64,000 bases of DNA from Ptychodera flava (lineage: Eukaryota > Hemichordata > Enteropneusta > Ptychoderidae): contig NW_027248277.1 in the NCBI RefSeq assembly GCF_041260155.1, forward strand, positions 1,400,501-1,464,500, in the 5' to 3' direction. The notes beneath the pieces were generated by a model. The model was not told where the DNA came from and did not search any database. It saw only the letters and a list, made by a program, of their open reading frames with translations. Within the stretch, counting starts at the first letter, position 1. Every line of letters starts with the position of its first letter. This document shows, one piece after another, positions 25,017 to 36,699 of this stretch. Both the position numbers and the translations under genes were made by a program.

Positions 25017-25657
25017 ATGGGTCTTGCAGAGCTTAACAATGAAAAAGTTAAAATAGGGCTAGAGAAAAAAGAAGTTGAAAAACAGTTAAAGGAAATTCCT
25101 GAAGAACACACCCAAGCAAAAGAAAAAGCCGAAAAACTACTAGCTGAACTCATAACAAGCGAAGCTAAAATTGACAATCGAATTAAATACGAACATGATA
25201 AGATCAGTGAGGCACATGAAAGTCTGGCTATACTAAATCTCTTCGTGATGTAATTTCCGATCCAGATTTGACACTCAGGGTGAAACTGACAGAGTTATTT
25301 AAACGAAATGGTATTACAATCGATCGCTGCATTACTTACTGCCCTTGGAATGACAATATCAACAATTGCTCTAGCTGTGACTAAAGGAGGACGAGGGGGA
25401 GCAGCAGGAACTGGAGCAAACACAGGGGGTTAAGGTCCGCCAAAAGTATATACAAAAGCGAAAGAAATTGTAAAGCAATTTGGCGAATGGTTAAAAACAT
25501 TGGCTGCAAAAAGTGCTGCTGCAATACCAGGTTAATCGGCTCCCTTGTCAGTTTTCTATTAAAAACAGCAGGATCGGTGGTCGGATTTGTTGGAGAACAG
25601 CTATGGATATTTTTAACTGGTTTAACATTAGTCATTATAAATAAAATTATGTATTAA
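25017..25657 (+). pseudogene. Polinton glycine-rich membrane protein, 5'-truncated and frameshifted
   Basis: The first 80 codons encode a Lys/Glu-rich coiled coil. The reading then continues in a second frame (LRDVISDPDL followed by LTALGMTISTIALAV, a membrane segment), a glycine/alanine-rich linker, a second amphipathic stretch and a final hydrophobic segment (LWIFLTGLTLVIINKI) before the stop at 25657. At least two frameshifts and two in-frame stops lie between 25240 and 25550. This coiled-coil, membrane, Gly-rich, membrane layout is familiar to me from other Polintons, where the function is unknown; I suspect a virion membrane or entry role. The N-terminus is missing because the element is cut at about 25016. 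Confidence 0.65.
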
Positions 25658-25670
25658 TATATGGCCAAGC

Positions 25671-26024
25671 ATGTTTGGTGAAAAGAATATTACAAAGTTT
25701 CTTTCTAAAAATAAAGACCTGTTTGGTTTCTCTGTCGAATTGGAATGGTGCAAACTCCGGCGGGTAAATCGACATATCCTTCGAGCAAATCCAGGTGTCC
25801 GACTCAAAGATGATAATCTATATCATAACATATTAGCTTTCATGAAGGAATGTCAAAAGACTAACTTCTTTAAGCGACTAGAATTCATAAACGTATTCCA
25901 AGAGATAGATAATGATGACCAGGAGGTCACATATCTACAAGAATATTGGGTTCTTCGATTGATTCGCGACACAGGTAATCGATTTATCTTTCAGTCAGAT
26001 GGAAATATTTATGTGAAGATGTGA
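25671..26024 (+). CDS. Conserved Polinton protein of unknown function, 117 aa
   Basis: Intact frame starting at ATG 25671, 14 nt after the preceding stop, and ending 48 nt before the capsid gene. The protein is mixed alpha/beta in character, rich in Arg, Asn and Asp, with no membrane segment and no Cys/His cluster. It has the end LIRDTGNRF. Its place just before the major capsid gene suggests a virion or assembly role. I looked for the His/Glu/Gln/Cys pattern of an adenain-type protease and do not see it. No function is assigned. Confidence 0.6.
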   Translation: MFGEKNITKFLSKNKDLFGFSVELEWCKLRRVNRHILRANPGVRLKDDNLYHNILAFMKECQKTNFFKRLEFINVFQEIDNDDQEVTYLQEYWVLRLIRDTGNRFIFQSDGNIYVKM

Positions 26025-26639
26025 TTTATTTTGATTTTTTTCTTCTGAGTTACTATATACATTACACGAAAATGGCCCAGGTATACGATAGATCATTATT
26101 ACCGAATTTCACAACCGAATACCGAATGGAACGAAGTCAGAAAGAACTCATCATGTGGTTGCTCATAATCCAAGTGAGGCAGATCCAGGCCAGACACTTA
26201 TCATACGATGTCCGAAGTTAGAAAGCGGAGTAGTACTAGTTCCAGATACTTTCGACCTGGTTTTTTATCTCGAAGTAACGGGACATGAAGATAACCGAGT
26301 AGTACAAAATGTTGCAAAAAGTTTGGTGGAGCGTATGGTTCTCACATTTGAGGGTCAGGCACTTTTCAATTTAAATAAAATAACCTTATTGAATGTTATC
26401 ACAATCTCTTCAACATAAAAAGGAGACAACGAACATGACACTGTACGGAATTCAGAACGAAAATCTAAGAAAATTGAGAAGTGGCACGTAACTAGATGCA
26501 GATGCCGACAGGCTTACAAAATGGGACGATCTTTTATTTTTGACACATATAAAACAAAATATGCTATTCGTCTGAATCATCCCCTCATAACAGGCCATGG
26601 GGTTGCATATCCAAAAGCGTTAGGGAGTCACATCGTATG

Positions 26640-27808
26640 ATAAGTGTCAGATTGCGATCTCGTTTCGGAGTAACAGGTGTAGTTCTGAAAGGCTACGTTC
26701 ATACTGTCAAATCGTGTACAACGTGTATCTATCGACACAACAACTTCAAAAGATGCCTTTTTACACTATGGTGTTCCACAAGGTTCGGTACTTGGACCCA
26801 TCCTTTTTACACTGTACACTGCACCTCTGGATGATATAATTTCTGCTCATGGTTTGGAATACATGTTGTACGCAGATGATTCTCAGATTTATGTTGTTTG
26901 CAATAGCCCCGCAGATGTTAGATCAGATCTTGAATTATGTGTTCAAAATATTCGTCAATGGATGATGTCAAATATGCTGATTCTTAATGATGGCAAGACT
27001 GAAGTAATTCAGTTTTCATCGCGTTTCAGAAGAGGTGCGATGAAGTTGAATTCCTTAAGAATTGGCACATTTGACATCAGTCCGTCTGCATCGGTAAAAA
27101 ATCTTGGAGTACACTTAGAGTCTGATGGTTTTGTGACGAATCAAGTAAATAGTATTTGTAAATCTGCTTTCTTCGCTTTGTACAGAATCGGTAAAATTCG
27201 TTGTTTGATCGACAAGAAATCCACAGAAAAACTTATACATGCTTTTGTGACATCGCGACTTGACTATTGTAATAGTCTCCTGTATGGGATTCAAAAATAC
27301 CAACTTGAAAAATTGCAGTCTGTTCAAAATGCTGCGGCACGCTTAATTAGTCGTACACGGAAATGTGAACACATCACGCCTGTTTTAAGAAAGATTCAAG
27401 TTAAAATTCTTCTCCTCACTTTCAAAATCCTAACCGGTAAATGTCCAGAGTATTTGAAGTCACTGATAGATATTCAGGTTCAACGACGTGTTCTCCGTTC
27501 CTCTGATAAATTATTGTTAATTCGGCGTGATACGAGGAACACTACTGTAAACTATGGTTTCCGTGCTTTTTCAGTTGCTGCTCCAATATTATGGAATGAA
27601 CAAGCGTTTACTAATGCTATGTTAAACTGTTCGGTTCAATCCTTTAAGCGCCAGTTGAAAACTGATCTTTTTAAGGAATGTTACTGTGTTTAATGATATG
27701 TTTTGATTTTCTTTTATTTTCATTCTTTTCATTGTTTGTGTACAGAGCACTGAGACGAAGTGTAGTGCGCTTTTTAAGAAATAAATAATAATAATAATAA
27801 TAATAATG
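26640..27808 (+). mobile_element. 5'-truncated CR1-like LINE inserted in the capsid gene
   Basis: The insert begins directly within the reverse transcriptase (about motif 3), frameshifts near 26740, then reads GVPQGSVLGPILFTLYT and the catalytic YADD (codons near 26870) and continues to the C-terminal domain ending at 27693. The segment SRLDYCNSLLYG and QNAAARLI are typical of the CR1/L2/Rex group of non-LTR elements. About a dozen residues normally found between ITPVLR and the next helix are absent. The 3' end is a short UTR with an AAT-repeat tail (27781-27806). The duplication at the insertion point is 3 to 4 bp at most (ATG). Confidence 0.88.
26742..27693 (+). pseudogene. Reverse transcriptase C-terminal part of the CR1-like LINE
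   Basis: The open frame from about 26742 to 27693 contains RT motifs 4 and 5 (GVPQGSVLGP and YADD), the thumb region and the conserved C-terminal block with LKTDLF near its end. The endonuclease and the first RT motifs are missing through 5' truncation, so the copy cannot move itself. It is on the same strand as the capsid gene it breaks. Confidence 0.88.
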
Positions 27809-28581
27809 GGAAATTACACTTGCACCCGTCTCCCAATTACTTGTCAGTAATGATGTTGTTACAGCAAATTATAAATTAAAAAACATACAAATGGAATATG
27901 AGACATTAAGTGATCCCGAACTCGCGAGGTCAACTGCTGGTTATTACAACAACGGAAAAAGTTACCTTTACGAGCATATACATTATTTTAGAACAATCCC
28001 ATTCAAAGAATCAACCACCGTTATCAATGAAAATATAAATGTACCGTGACGTAGCATGAGAGGTATCGCAATACTCTTCACTAAAATCAGAATCAGTCAG
28101 AACTTAATAGTGAATTTTTCTTTAATCCATCTATTGAATCTGTGTCTGTAATGATTGAGGGTATTGCGAACAAAATATACGCTCAGAAGATGTTACCAAG
28201 ACAATTTTGGACAGAAACAAGACGGTATTTTGCTGAAGATAAAGATTGGTGTGAAATTGATATAGATGAAGTTGATTATTTGAAGAATAAATTCTGTCTG
28301 TTTATTGATCTGCGTAGCTTTAAAGATATTGAATTTCATGGAAATGGTCTTACAGTAATGAACACAAAAGATGGCATACAACTTGAAATCCTGAAAAAAG
28401 ATACTTCAGTTAAGGGTGTCGATGCTCGCGATGATAATATATTTGCTCATGTTTATGTTATCAGTGATGCTCAGGTCGATGTTGCGAATAGTAGATTAGA
28501 TTCTATACTATTTAATTGAAATGAAAATTGTCTCTGAAGCTACAATTATTTTTTATTATTCCTTACATATACAGTAAAAAA

Positions 28582-29024
28582 ATGCACGTCTCAGTTGTTG
28601 AAAGCGTTGAACAATTGGCCGACTATATTGAAAGAACTAGCGCCGCATATCGCCGCAGTTACAAATTGATGGGTCAAATTGATATGGCTCTTAATGCGAC
28701 TAAGGGAATTCTTGTAAGTTCAGCTGTAATAGCGCCAATTCCGGCAGTTCCAGTTCTTTTAGCTTTAACTCCTATACCAGGTGTTATTATTGATGTGATA
28801 CAAGGAAAAACAGGAGTATCAAAAAGGCAAGAGAAATATAAACATTATTACGTACAATATAAACAGCTGCTTACACAAATACAAGAAAAAGGCGCAACAA
28901 AAGAGGCCTCAGAACTTATTCAGGACATATTTCATCAGGCACTAGAAATACAAAACAAGAAGGATTTAGTCCGCCGCTAGAAAGATACATGCGACATTAT
29001 GGATTAAATGGATATCAAAGTTGA
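28582..29024 (+). pseudogene. Polinton small membrane protein, ~147 aa, one frameshift
   Basis: Starts at ATG 28582 (MHVSVVESVEQL). It encodes an amphipathic N-terminus, a hydrophobic segment rich in Pro/Ile/Val (VIAPIPAVPVLLALTPIPGV, about residues 52-71) and a charged helical tail. One base is off near 28958; beyond it the frame resumes with PPLERYMRHYGLNGY and stops at 29024. That C-terminal signature is shared with proteins I recall from other Polintons, without known function. It converges tail to tail with the polymerase gene, 5 nt away. Confidence 0.6.
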
Positions 29025-29029
29025 TTCCA

Positions 29030-32000
29030 TTAGGAACTCCGTCCTATCGGCCATGTTTCTGCCAACCATTCGCCCATGTCTGGATTGTATAACTGTACAC
29101 GTTTGATATCATTTGGCGCCATCATGATTTTACTACGCTTTTCACTACGGATTTCTCCAGGTTTTTTCCGTACAAACTGTACAAATTGTGCCCGCTCGGT
29201 CTCCTTCCTTCGGAATTTCCCAGTTTCAAATAGATCCTTATAGTCTTCAAAGTTCAAATGTTTTCTAACACAAACATCTTTTATCCCTTTATTTTTTTCG
29301 TCTCCGAAGTTGGAGTCCGAAAAGCATACACTTTCGAGCGTATGCCGACAAAATCAAGAATAGGTTCACCATTCATCTTTAAATTTATCTATCACCTTTT
29401 ATTAATCTTTGGAACTCCCATCCCGTCTTTTATCCCACTAGTATCATATATCGTTTCCTTACCATTCTTTTCCACATCTTCTCGGACTATATCATTGAAA
29501 GTTACGTCTGGGGAAGGAAGAGGCACACTGTAAACAAAACTGTCAGTATCTATGTAGGCTAATCGTATTCCAGGGAACTGCTTTCGAAAGTAATTGTAAT
29601 GCGTCTCATACATAAGCAGCTTAGAAAGTTCAAGTACTGCCGCGCCAATGAAAACTGGCTTTTTATATTCATATTGATCCCTTTTCAGTTCCAGTAGGAC
29701 ACTGTCGCAGGAATCACCATCCTCTTCGGAAGTTATGAGAGTTATATGTTTCATCTTTGGATTATACTTCTGAACCTTTTTACGACCACTATCCGTACCG
29801 TTCCGGCCTGAAACAAATTTAAAGTCTCTGTACTTTCGAACGTCTTCTATTGTCTTGCCGAACATTGCATTATTCATAAGCTTATAGAAATTCTTTTCAA
29901 AATCTGTCTTTCCCTTTGCCCTCATTTTAGTGTTAAAGTCAATATATTCCGCGAGACACGGCGCCTCTTCGAAGGCAAGCGCCCGATGAATCTTTTTCAG
30001 TCGCATTCCCATCCGAAGATAGAATTCAAGCAACTTATAATGTAAGACGTATCTCTCTCTGTCCATTAGACTTGTAATCAGTCGACTGCCCTGCCTCGGA
30101 AATTCGTAGTGATGCGGCGCTAGTGGTATATCGGAATGTTCTTCATGTAATTCGGTCGGATATTCTAAGTCTACTTCTAGAAAACTTGGCGGAAATCTAG
30201 CGCCGGGTCCCCAATCCAAGCCTGCTCCGCCTTCCCATTCTAACAATTCTTCCATCGTCATCCAATGAAGTCCGCCCACTGGCATTGCCTGACTCATTGC
30301 CCAGCCATAAAGATTGTTAGCATCGAGATATTTTATTTCGGACAGCGGCTTCTCCGGATCGTAATTCCCGCCAGTGGCGGCGTAAGCCGGATGATTTGTC
30401 TGTAAGTAATGAATATTACACTGACTGATACCACCTCGAATTCCCCTCTAAATGAAATTCATCTGCTCAGCATCTTGAATGAGTTTAAATTTATTACCTG
30501 TATAAAGTAACATAGCATCCCGTGTCAAGCCGGGCGCTGACATATAGTGGGCTGGGTCTAACTTATATGCTTCTAAACATGTGTCACGGAAATTTTCGAA
30601 TATATTCGCAAGAAGGAGAACGTCTGTCTCGCAATAGAATTCCATATAATCACAAATCGTCTTACATCCAACTTCACCCCATACTCGCAATGCATGTTCG
30701 TAATCGGACTCAGAAATCCCCTCTTCCGTTAATTCGCTATAAAATTTGTGTCTCTCCGGGAGCTGGTCCTCTTCTAGTCTGTCAACCGAGTCTAAATATT
30801 CATATGGGAAGAAACCTTTTGCCCGCTGAATGTCCGGGTACGAAAGTGGTACTGCCGTCCATCCATCCTCTGGCACAGTCTTTGCCAACTTCGCGAGCGA
30901 CCCAGACATCAACTGAGCACTGTCCATAAACTTTATAGAAAAGAAACATTTCTTTGTCTCCCTCTCCCCATCAACAACAATTGAGGCACTAAAAATAAAT
31001 GTTTTCATAAGACACATAATTCCACCATTACCCGTCTTAGCTATGATATTTGGCTCTGGTTCGTTACCCTCATCCCTGATTTCATGTATTTTTTGTAAAA
31101 TAAAAGAACCATCGTATCCCTTGAGGTTGTGAAAGTAGATAGGAATGGTTCTCGACGGGCGGCACTTTTCACAATAAAAAGTATTTTCATCCTTCACTAT
31201 TCGGTATCCGGCTTGATCTCCACATGCAATACAGTCTGGATTGTTGTAATTAGAAGTATCTTTCATCGGTTTTATTTTCCAATAATACGATTTTGAATAA
31301 TTCTCAGCCCTTTTCTTCATATCCTTTAGAAATTCTGTAACACAATCTGTACCTGTGAATGTTCTTTTACTAAAAACTTTCGGCCCGGAACGGTTCCGGC
31401 CTGGCCATCGTTCAATCATAACATACGAAATACAAATTGGAATGTGTCGGCCGGTGTCCTTCTCAATAATTGCCTCAGTATCTGCATACACGGCGTAGGG
31501 ACAAGGAACCTTCTTTCATGTCCTTCGAATTGACACTTTTCCTTAGGAAAAACTGGCTGAGCAGTGTCTGTCCCACATTATACCTGATGTATTTCTTGTT
31601 CTTCTGTTGACGCAAAACCTCGTTAACAAACCATACAAATACACTTCCGTCTGTGTACATTCTTACAATTATTTTGAGAATTAAGAAGGCGATTTAATTT
31701 AGTAATTGGTACATAGTGGCACCTTTGGGACGCGTCTTCGCCGACTATCAGTAAGATATTTGCTATTTGATCCCTATCGCCTTCGGCTCCGCTACAGCTA
31801 CTATATAACACAGTTATGTCGGACACGGCGGGATCATTCTCGTAGATCTGAAATACTTGGAGTTTGATGCCTGGATTTTGCTGCTCGAAGCGCTTGAATA
31901 CAGTCTCATCGGCGGGCGTAGGAAATGGTATTCCATCAAAACAGTAATCGGCGACAAATTTGTCATACGTCTTCCAGTTCCTCCTTACCTGACCACATTT

Positions 32001-32161
32001 CTTTTTTCAAACTTTCGTCGCCCTACTTTTAACTTGAAACAACGGCATACTGAAAACAATTCTCGCTGCCAGAAGGAAGAATAAGATCGCTCACACAATG
32101 CTTATTTTTTAACCATCTGGGAAGTTGAATCGGGCGGCCGGCTCCAGTAAAAGTTCTACTA
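29030..32161 (-). pseudogene. POLB: Protein-primed DNA polymerase B of the Polinton
   Basis: Runs on the minus strand from about 32161 (start codon not certain) to the stop at 29030. In order: an N-terminal region with GAGRPIQLP and ENCFQYAV; the 3'-5' exonuclease motifs YADTEA (about 31490), YFHNLKGYDGSF (about 31120) and the YCETD of ExoIII (about 30625); polymerase motif A YLDANNLYG (about 30320); motif B FYKLMNNAMFGKT (about 29880); motif C YIDTDSF (about 29550). It is broken by frameshifts near 32030, 31700, 31495, 29395 and 29290 and an in-frame TAG at about 30448. It would replicate the element from a protein primer. All catalytic aspartates I can check are kept, so decay looks recent. 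Confidence 0.92.
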
Positions 32162-32175
32162 GAATTACTTCAAAA

Positions 32176-32519
32176 TTAGTATCTCCTCGAGAACGAGACC
32201 AGAACCTCAACAGCTTCAATTGTATCAAGCATATGGTCGTAGCGTTCTATCAATTGTTGTTTTATTTCTGATCCTCTTACATCTTTTGCGTATGTATCTT
32301 TTAATTTAACAGGCAATGTACGATTTTGTGTATTACCGTTTTTTGGATCCAATAATTTGACTTCCATATCTGTATAAACAGAGTACATCTTCTTTCTTTG
32401 GTCATACCTTCGATATCGATCGATTCGATATCCTCGACTCGCTTGACTTCAGGAAATTTTTTCGTAAAACTGCCCGTCGAATGCTTTTCGTACGCGGCGC
32501 CTAACGTCAATACTCTCAT
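32176..32519 (-). pseudogene. Small ORF upstream of the polymerase, ~114 aa, one frameshift
   Basis: Begins at ATG 32519 (MRVLTLGAAYEKHS), changes frame near 32390 and ends at 32176, 15 nt before the polymerase reading starts. It is charged, mostly helical, with a Lys/Asp-rich middle and VEVLVSFSRRY at the end. It could be a separate small protein or a detached N-terminus of the polymerase; the gap with two stops favours a separate gene. No family recognised. Confidence 0.4.
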
Positions 32520-32576
32520 CCATAATAATCTTTATAATATATACTATCCTAAATTTTTTAAAAAAAAGAAAATATT

Positions 32577-33302
32577 CTATGAAAGGTCATCAAAATCCAC
32601 TATAATATTTTTGGCAGCATTTATTTGTTTATATATCTCACCTAATCTTTCTAAGTCAACTAGTTCTTCCGCATCTTGAATTTCTGGTTTATTAGGCGTG
32701 GCACAAAATAACCTCTCTACAGTGAAAGAAAGGGTACGCTTATTTAAGCACGGTTTAAATGCTAAGAATTCTATCTTACTACCTTTTTGGATATTACGAG
32801 GTACAATAGCAGGATTTTCTCTGGCTGGCAATGGGCTCACTGCTTTAAAACCACAGTCGATTTCTTGAACTATATCAATACATGTAGCGAAATCGGCCCC
32901 TCTTTTAAACCGAAATTTAAAATACTTTGTCTGTTTGTCGCTCCCTCGCTTCTGATACACTTTAGATGGATTGTAAAATCCGATAGTATTCTTGGAGTGA
33001 GAGGCCAGGCTTGCAGCATAACTTTTAGCGGTGGATGCATCGAAACTTTCACCTAAGGTACGGAATACTATTAAATCAGTAAACTTTTGAAGACTTTGTT
33101 GCCAACGGACACACATTTCATCACATGTAGCAAGATCTTAATTGGATCCATATTTAGGTCCGATGGGGAAAACCACTTCTAGGTCACTGTCTACATACAT
33201 GAAAGGATCTACATATTCACCAAATATGAGTTTGCCGTCACTGATGTGGGTTTCTCCGGTTTCAAGTATTTTTATTGCATCTGAAATAGAAAGGATTGCC
33301 AT
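32577..33302 (-). pseudogene. Polinton protein of unknown function, 241 codons with one stop
   Basis: Reads in a single frame from ATG 33302 to the stop at 32577, broken only by a TAA at 33138-33140. The protein is basic in the middle (KQTKYFKFRFKRG) with acidic ends. It sits immediately upstream of the polymerase cluster on the same strand and diverges from the kinase/exonuclease gene 71 nt away. A small basic protein next to a polymerase could be a single-stranded-DNA-binding or terminal protein; that is only positional inference. Confidence 0.5.
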
Positions 33303-33373
33303 TGTCTTATCATAATATATCTTTACGAAAAATAATTAAAAAATTTGTTTTTCTATGATATAGATATCCCAAA

Positions 33374-34498
33374 ATGTCATACATATTCATAAATGGCCCA
33401 ACTGGAAGTGGTAAGAGTTACGATGCAGTAAATTTGGCGACGACTCACGTACCAGAATTTGACACTAGTTTTTCTAGCAACATTGCCGACTTTTATAATG
33501 GGAAAGTTTCGATTGCCGATTTTCAGAACCAGTTTATAGAACATACTCTTAGTTTACAATGTCGGGCTGGGAAAGCCAACTACATTATTTGTGACTCTTC
33601 CATAATTCAACATCTAACTTTTTCTCGAATCCGGGGCGTTTCCGTTTCGTCGGAAGAAAAAAAGATTGTTTCTAGAGCATTTGACCATTTACATAGTTTC
33701 ATTATCATATTCAAAGATATGCCTTTTGATTATTGCAGGCGGAATATTCTGACTCGAGCAAGACAATATGAAATAACCGAGTCCGCCTTAAAAGAACTAG
33801 AAGAGATTCATGATAAGTTCAAAAAAGTTTTCTTAGAAATTTGTAATGACTACAGGCTTCCATGTTTGGTAATTCATCAATCTCTTACGCCTGAAGTTCT
33901 CAAGAATATACTTAATCCAACAATTGATACCGAGACAGTCGGACCAGTAGATTTTCCACGAGCTTTTGACTTTGGAATTGCATGGAGCGGCCCTTCGGCA
34001 CGCGATAGCGGCAGCCAGGGATTTTTAATAGACGGTTTCAGCAAGGAGGAACTTGAAAAAGCTTATTATCCACCTAATCAAGAACAACTAGAACAACCTC
34101 GAGTCTCACTCAAGAACCTACACAAACTTCTTAATGCTTGTGAAACAGTGTGTGCTTATAATGCTCCGTTTGACTTACAGGCACTTGATATGATGAAGCC
34201 CTACGGTTACCGTTCCGAAAGGGGACAAGACTTTGAAGTTACTTGTCTATGGCTCATGTCAGTTGTGTACATTATACTTCAACCAGAACTTATAGATAAA
34301 GCTGAAAAAGGAGGACTCGAAAGAACGGACCATGGCAACATGAGAAGTCGCTTTGAAGATCTTGCAAACTTAATATGTTCAGGATCCGGGGTACCACCTC
34401 ATCCACATACAGCCAAAAAAGATGCAATAAGTGAACATTACTTACGACAATACATGATAAATACTTGGCTGGGCGGTTGGAAGCGGGGTGGTAACTGA
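33374..34498 (+). CDS. Nucleoside kinase fused to a DnaQ-like exonuclease, 374 aa, intact
   Basis: Intact frame from ATG 33374 to 34498. Residues 1-180 look like a deoxynucleoside kinase: P-loop GPTGSGKS at 8-15 close to the N-terminus, an acidic strand end (YIICDSS, 70-76), and an arginine-rich lid (CRRNILTRARQYE, 121-133) followed by LKELEEIH as in that family. Residues 190-365 look like a DEDDh 3'-5' exonuclease: ExoI region AFDFGIAW (197-204), ExoII AYNAPFD (261-267) and ExoIII HTAKKD (345-350), which matches HxAxxD. The ExoI motif has Asp199 but Gly where the second acidic residue is expected, so activity is doubtful. The kinase would supply dNTP precursors during replication. I know of no such fusion in the canonical Polinton gene set. 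It is among the few intact genes here. Confidence 0.75.
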   Translation: MSYIFINGPTGSGKSYDAVNLATTHVPEFDTSFSSNIADFYNGKVSIADFQNQFIEHTLSLQCRAGKANYIICDSSIIQHLTFSRIRGVSVSSEEKKIVSRAFDHLHSFIIIFKDMPFDYCRRNILTRARQYEITESALKELEEIHDKFKKVFLEICNDYRLPCLVIHQSLTPEVLKNILNPTIDTETVGPVDFPRAFDFGIAWSGPSARDSGSQGFLIDGFSKEELEKAYYPPNQEQLEQPRVSLKNLHKLLNACETVCAYNAPFDLQALDMMKPYGYRSERGQDFEVTCLWLMSVVYIILQPELIDKAEKGGLERTDHGNMRSRFEDLANLICSGSGVPPHPHTAKKDAISEHYLRQYMINTWLGGWKRGGN

Positions 34499-34623
34499 CA
34501 CTTTCTTCTTTCAAGAAATTAAGACTTCTTCCATGGTACTTATTGAATAACTTTCGTAATTACTTACGTTAGTACTTAGTAGTACTTGACCAAGTACCAG
34601 CACAGGAACTACAGAGAGAGTAC
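34499..34623. other. Intergenic gap between kinase/exonuclease and integrase
   Basis: Convergent gene ends. It contains repeats of TTAGTACTT / AAGTACT (34569-34600) that can pair with each other and could mark a transcript end; nothing firmer is visible. Confidence 0.3.
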
Positions 34624-36699
34624 TTACGAAGTTCTAATAACATTTTCCTCTGGCTCCCAACTATTGAAACTTTCTAGATAACCGCGCCATTTAATCAGAT
34701 AATATTTCTTTCCTCTAATTTTTTTCGTCTTCAAACTTCGTTCTACTCTGTACAGCTTGTCGGCACCAGCAGCACTCTGCAGTTCATCAGAATAGAAAGT
34801 GCCGAGTATTTCCTCTCCATTCAGATCTTTTATTTTGTAAACTGGCTGAGTACCCAGTCCAGCTGCGTACAGCACTTTTGAAACTATGACAATCTCTTCT
34901 GTCCAATTTGGTAAATATCCTTTCCTGAAAGTGGTCTTGTATTTTGTAATTCCGACCCATTCTCCTGGCTTGAATTCAGGGTTAGTTCCCATGGCTGCCA
35001 ACTCAGGGTAAAGTGTATAAAATGCCTGCCAATCGTTGTCCTCTGTTACATCGACGGGTTTCATTTTGATACTTCCGTGAACGGTGTTATTGTAATTCTC
35101 GAGAAGTTGTGGTAGAATGGAGAGCCATTCACGTGTCTGTCTGTATGTAAAGTATTTCCACATCATCGTCTTTAACGTACGATTAAAACGTTCCACGACG
35201 CTAGCTTTTTTGTCACTGTAGGTGTGAAACCAGTGAATTCCCGACTCCTCCAACCATTTCTGCATTTTTCGGTTAGTAAATTCCCGCCCCTCATCTGTCT
35301 GAAGTTTGTCAGGTTGCCTCCCGGATTTCTTAATTATGTCTTGTAGCGCCTTCAGAGTATCATCAGCCGTTTTTGACTGTATCGGCCTGGCCCATGCATA
35401 TTTGCTGAGCACATCGATTACTGTTAGCATGTATCGAATGTTTTTATTCTCTTTTGCGAATGGTGAAGGGAATTCCACGAGATCCGCTTGCCAAAACTCG
35501 TCTATCGATGTTACAAAAATAGGGAGGCCCATGGAGGATTAGCTGACATGTGATAAAGTGCCATTTTTGATGTGGTATGATAGAAAATGGAAAGGGTTTG
35601 GAGACATTTTTGTGATATTTTTATGAATGTATTAACCCATTGAATGCAAAAATTAAAAACAGTGAGTGTCGCTTGTTTGGAAATATGAAAATTTTGTCAC
35701 CAAACATCGCATTTTGTTTAATTCTGCAAATATCTCAGAGTTTGTGCAGAATGACAAATGACAACATTAAGGCCACAATAGTTTTGAAAGTTACCAGTCA
35801 CGGTGAGTATTGTGCATAGAAATTGAGACAAATATAGTAAGTTATTTGAAATCAAAGAAAAAAAATTGACTTGAGCAATTATTATTTTTAATTTTTGGGC
35901 CCAAAATTTGGATTTTGTTCAATTTGGCATGATTGTTCTGTACTTAAGGTGAAATTTTTCTTTAAAAAAGTGACTTTTTTATTTATGGAGATAAAAGGGT
36001 GAAATTTTCAGGTAAGGTAGGTATTGGTGTAGAAACCAAAAGTTGAGTACAAAAACGAAGCTAAACCCGAAAATATGCAAATCATATGCAAATTACTATT
36101 TCCGGTCATAGGTCAATTCCCAAAATTGGAGGGGCCATATCTTCACAGTGACTCATATTTTTGAAACAATTTTTTTTTTATTGAAAACTATAATTACAAC
36201 TTTACGTAAATCATGATTTTTGATCCTCTATCTGGTTACCAAGGCGGAAAAAATGATACAGAATACATGAATTTTACATGTCATGAGCACTGCTTGTAGG
36301 TCAAAGGTCACCGACAAGTAAGAAATTCAGTGTTTAAATTTTGGTTGATCCAGTGAGAAAATTTCAACAGTAACTTGCTAAATGAGTTCAAGGTTTGTAT
36401 ATGTAGTTAATGAGGTGATAAAAAATGTGATACCAGGGGCAATTTCAGAAATAATATTGAATTTAAAACAGTTTGTAAAGGTCGCTGTTATTGGCGTGAT
36501 AAATAGCAAGTGGGTCAATCGAAGCACACTTTGTCGATGCAATTTGCAGTAACATGGTTTGCTAAACGTTGCACATTATTAAGTCCCTGTAAATATTCAA
36601 CAAGTTATTTGTTTCCTCCACTTGCAGTATGCAAAAACTGTGAAAGTGGCAAATTTTCATCTTATTTGAGTTTTGACAGGGGCATGTTCTCCTGTACAA

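Larger units (their letters stand above)
26072..28519 (+). pseudogene. MCP: Polinton major capsid protein (double jelly-roll), interrupted
   Basis: Starts at ATG 26072 (MAQVYDRSLLPNF) and ends at 28519. The left part (26072-26639) has the N-terminal jelly-roll pattern VPDTFDLVFYLEV followed by VVQNVAKSLVERMVLTFEG, and the right part (27809-28519) resumes with EITLAP and runs through the second jelly roll to the stop. The frame is lost near 26150, 26395 and 26520, at a stop near 28050 and between 28090 and 28110. A CR1-like LINE has been inserted between codons of the sequence HIVW and EITLAP. The protein would form the hexameric capsomer of an icosahedral particle; in this copy it cannot be made. 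Confidence 0.8.

Noticed and set aside
25671..26024. Adenain-type protease candidate
   Set aside because: The expected His, Glu/Asp, Gln and Cys catalytic pattern is absent.
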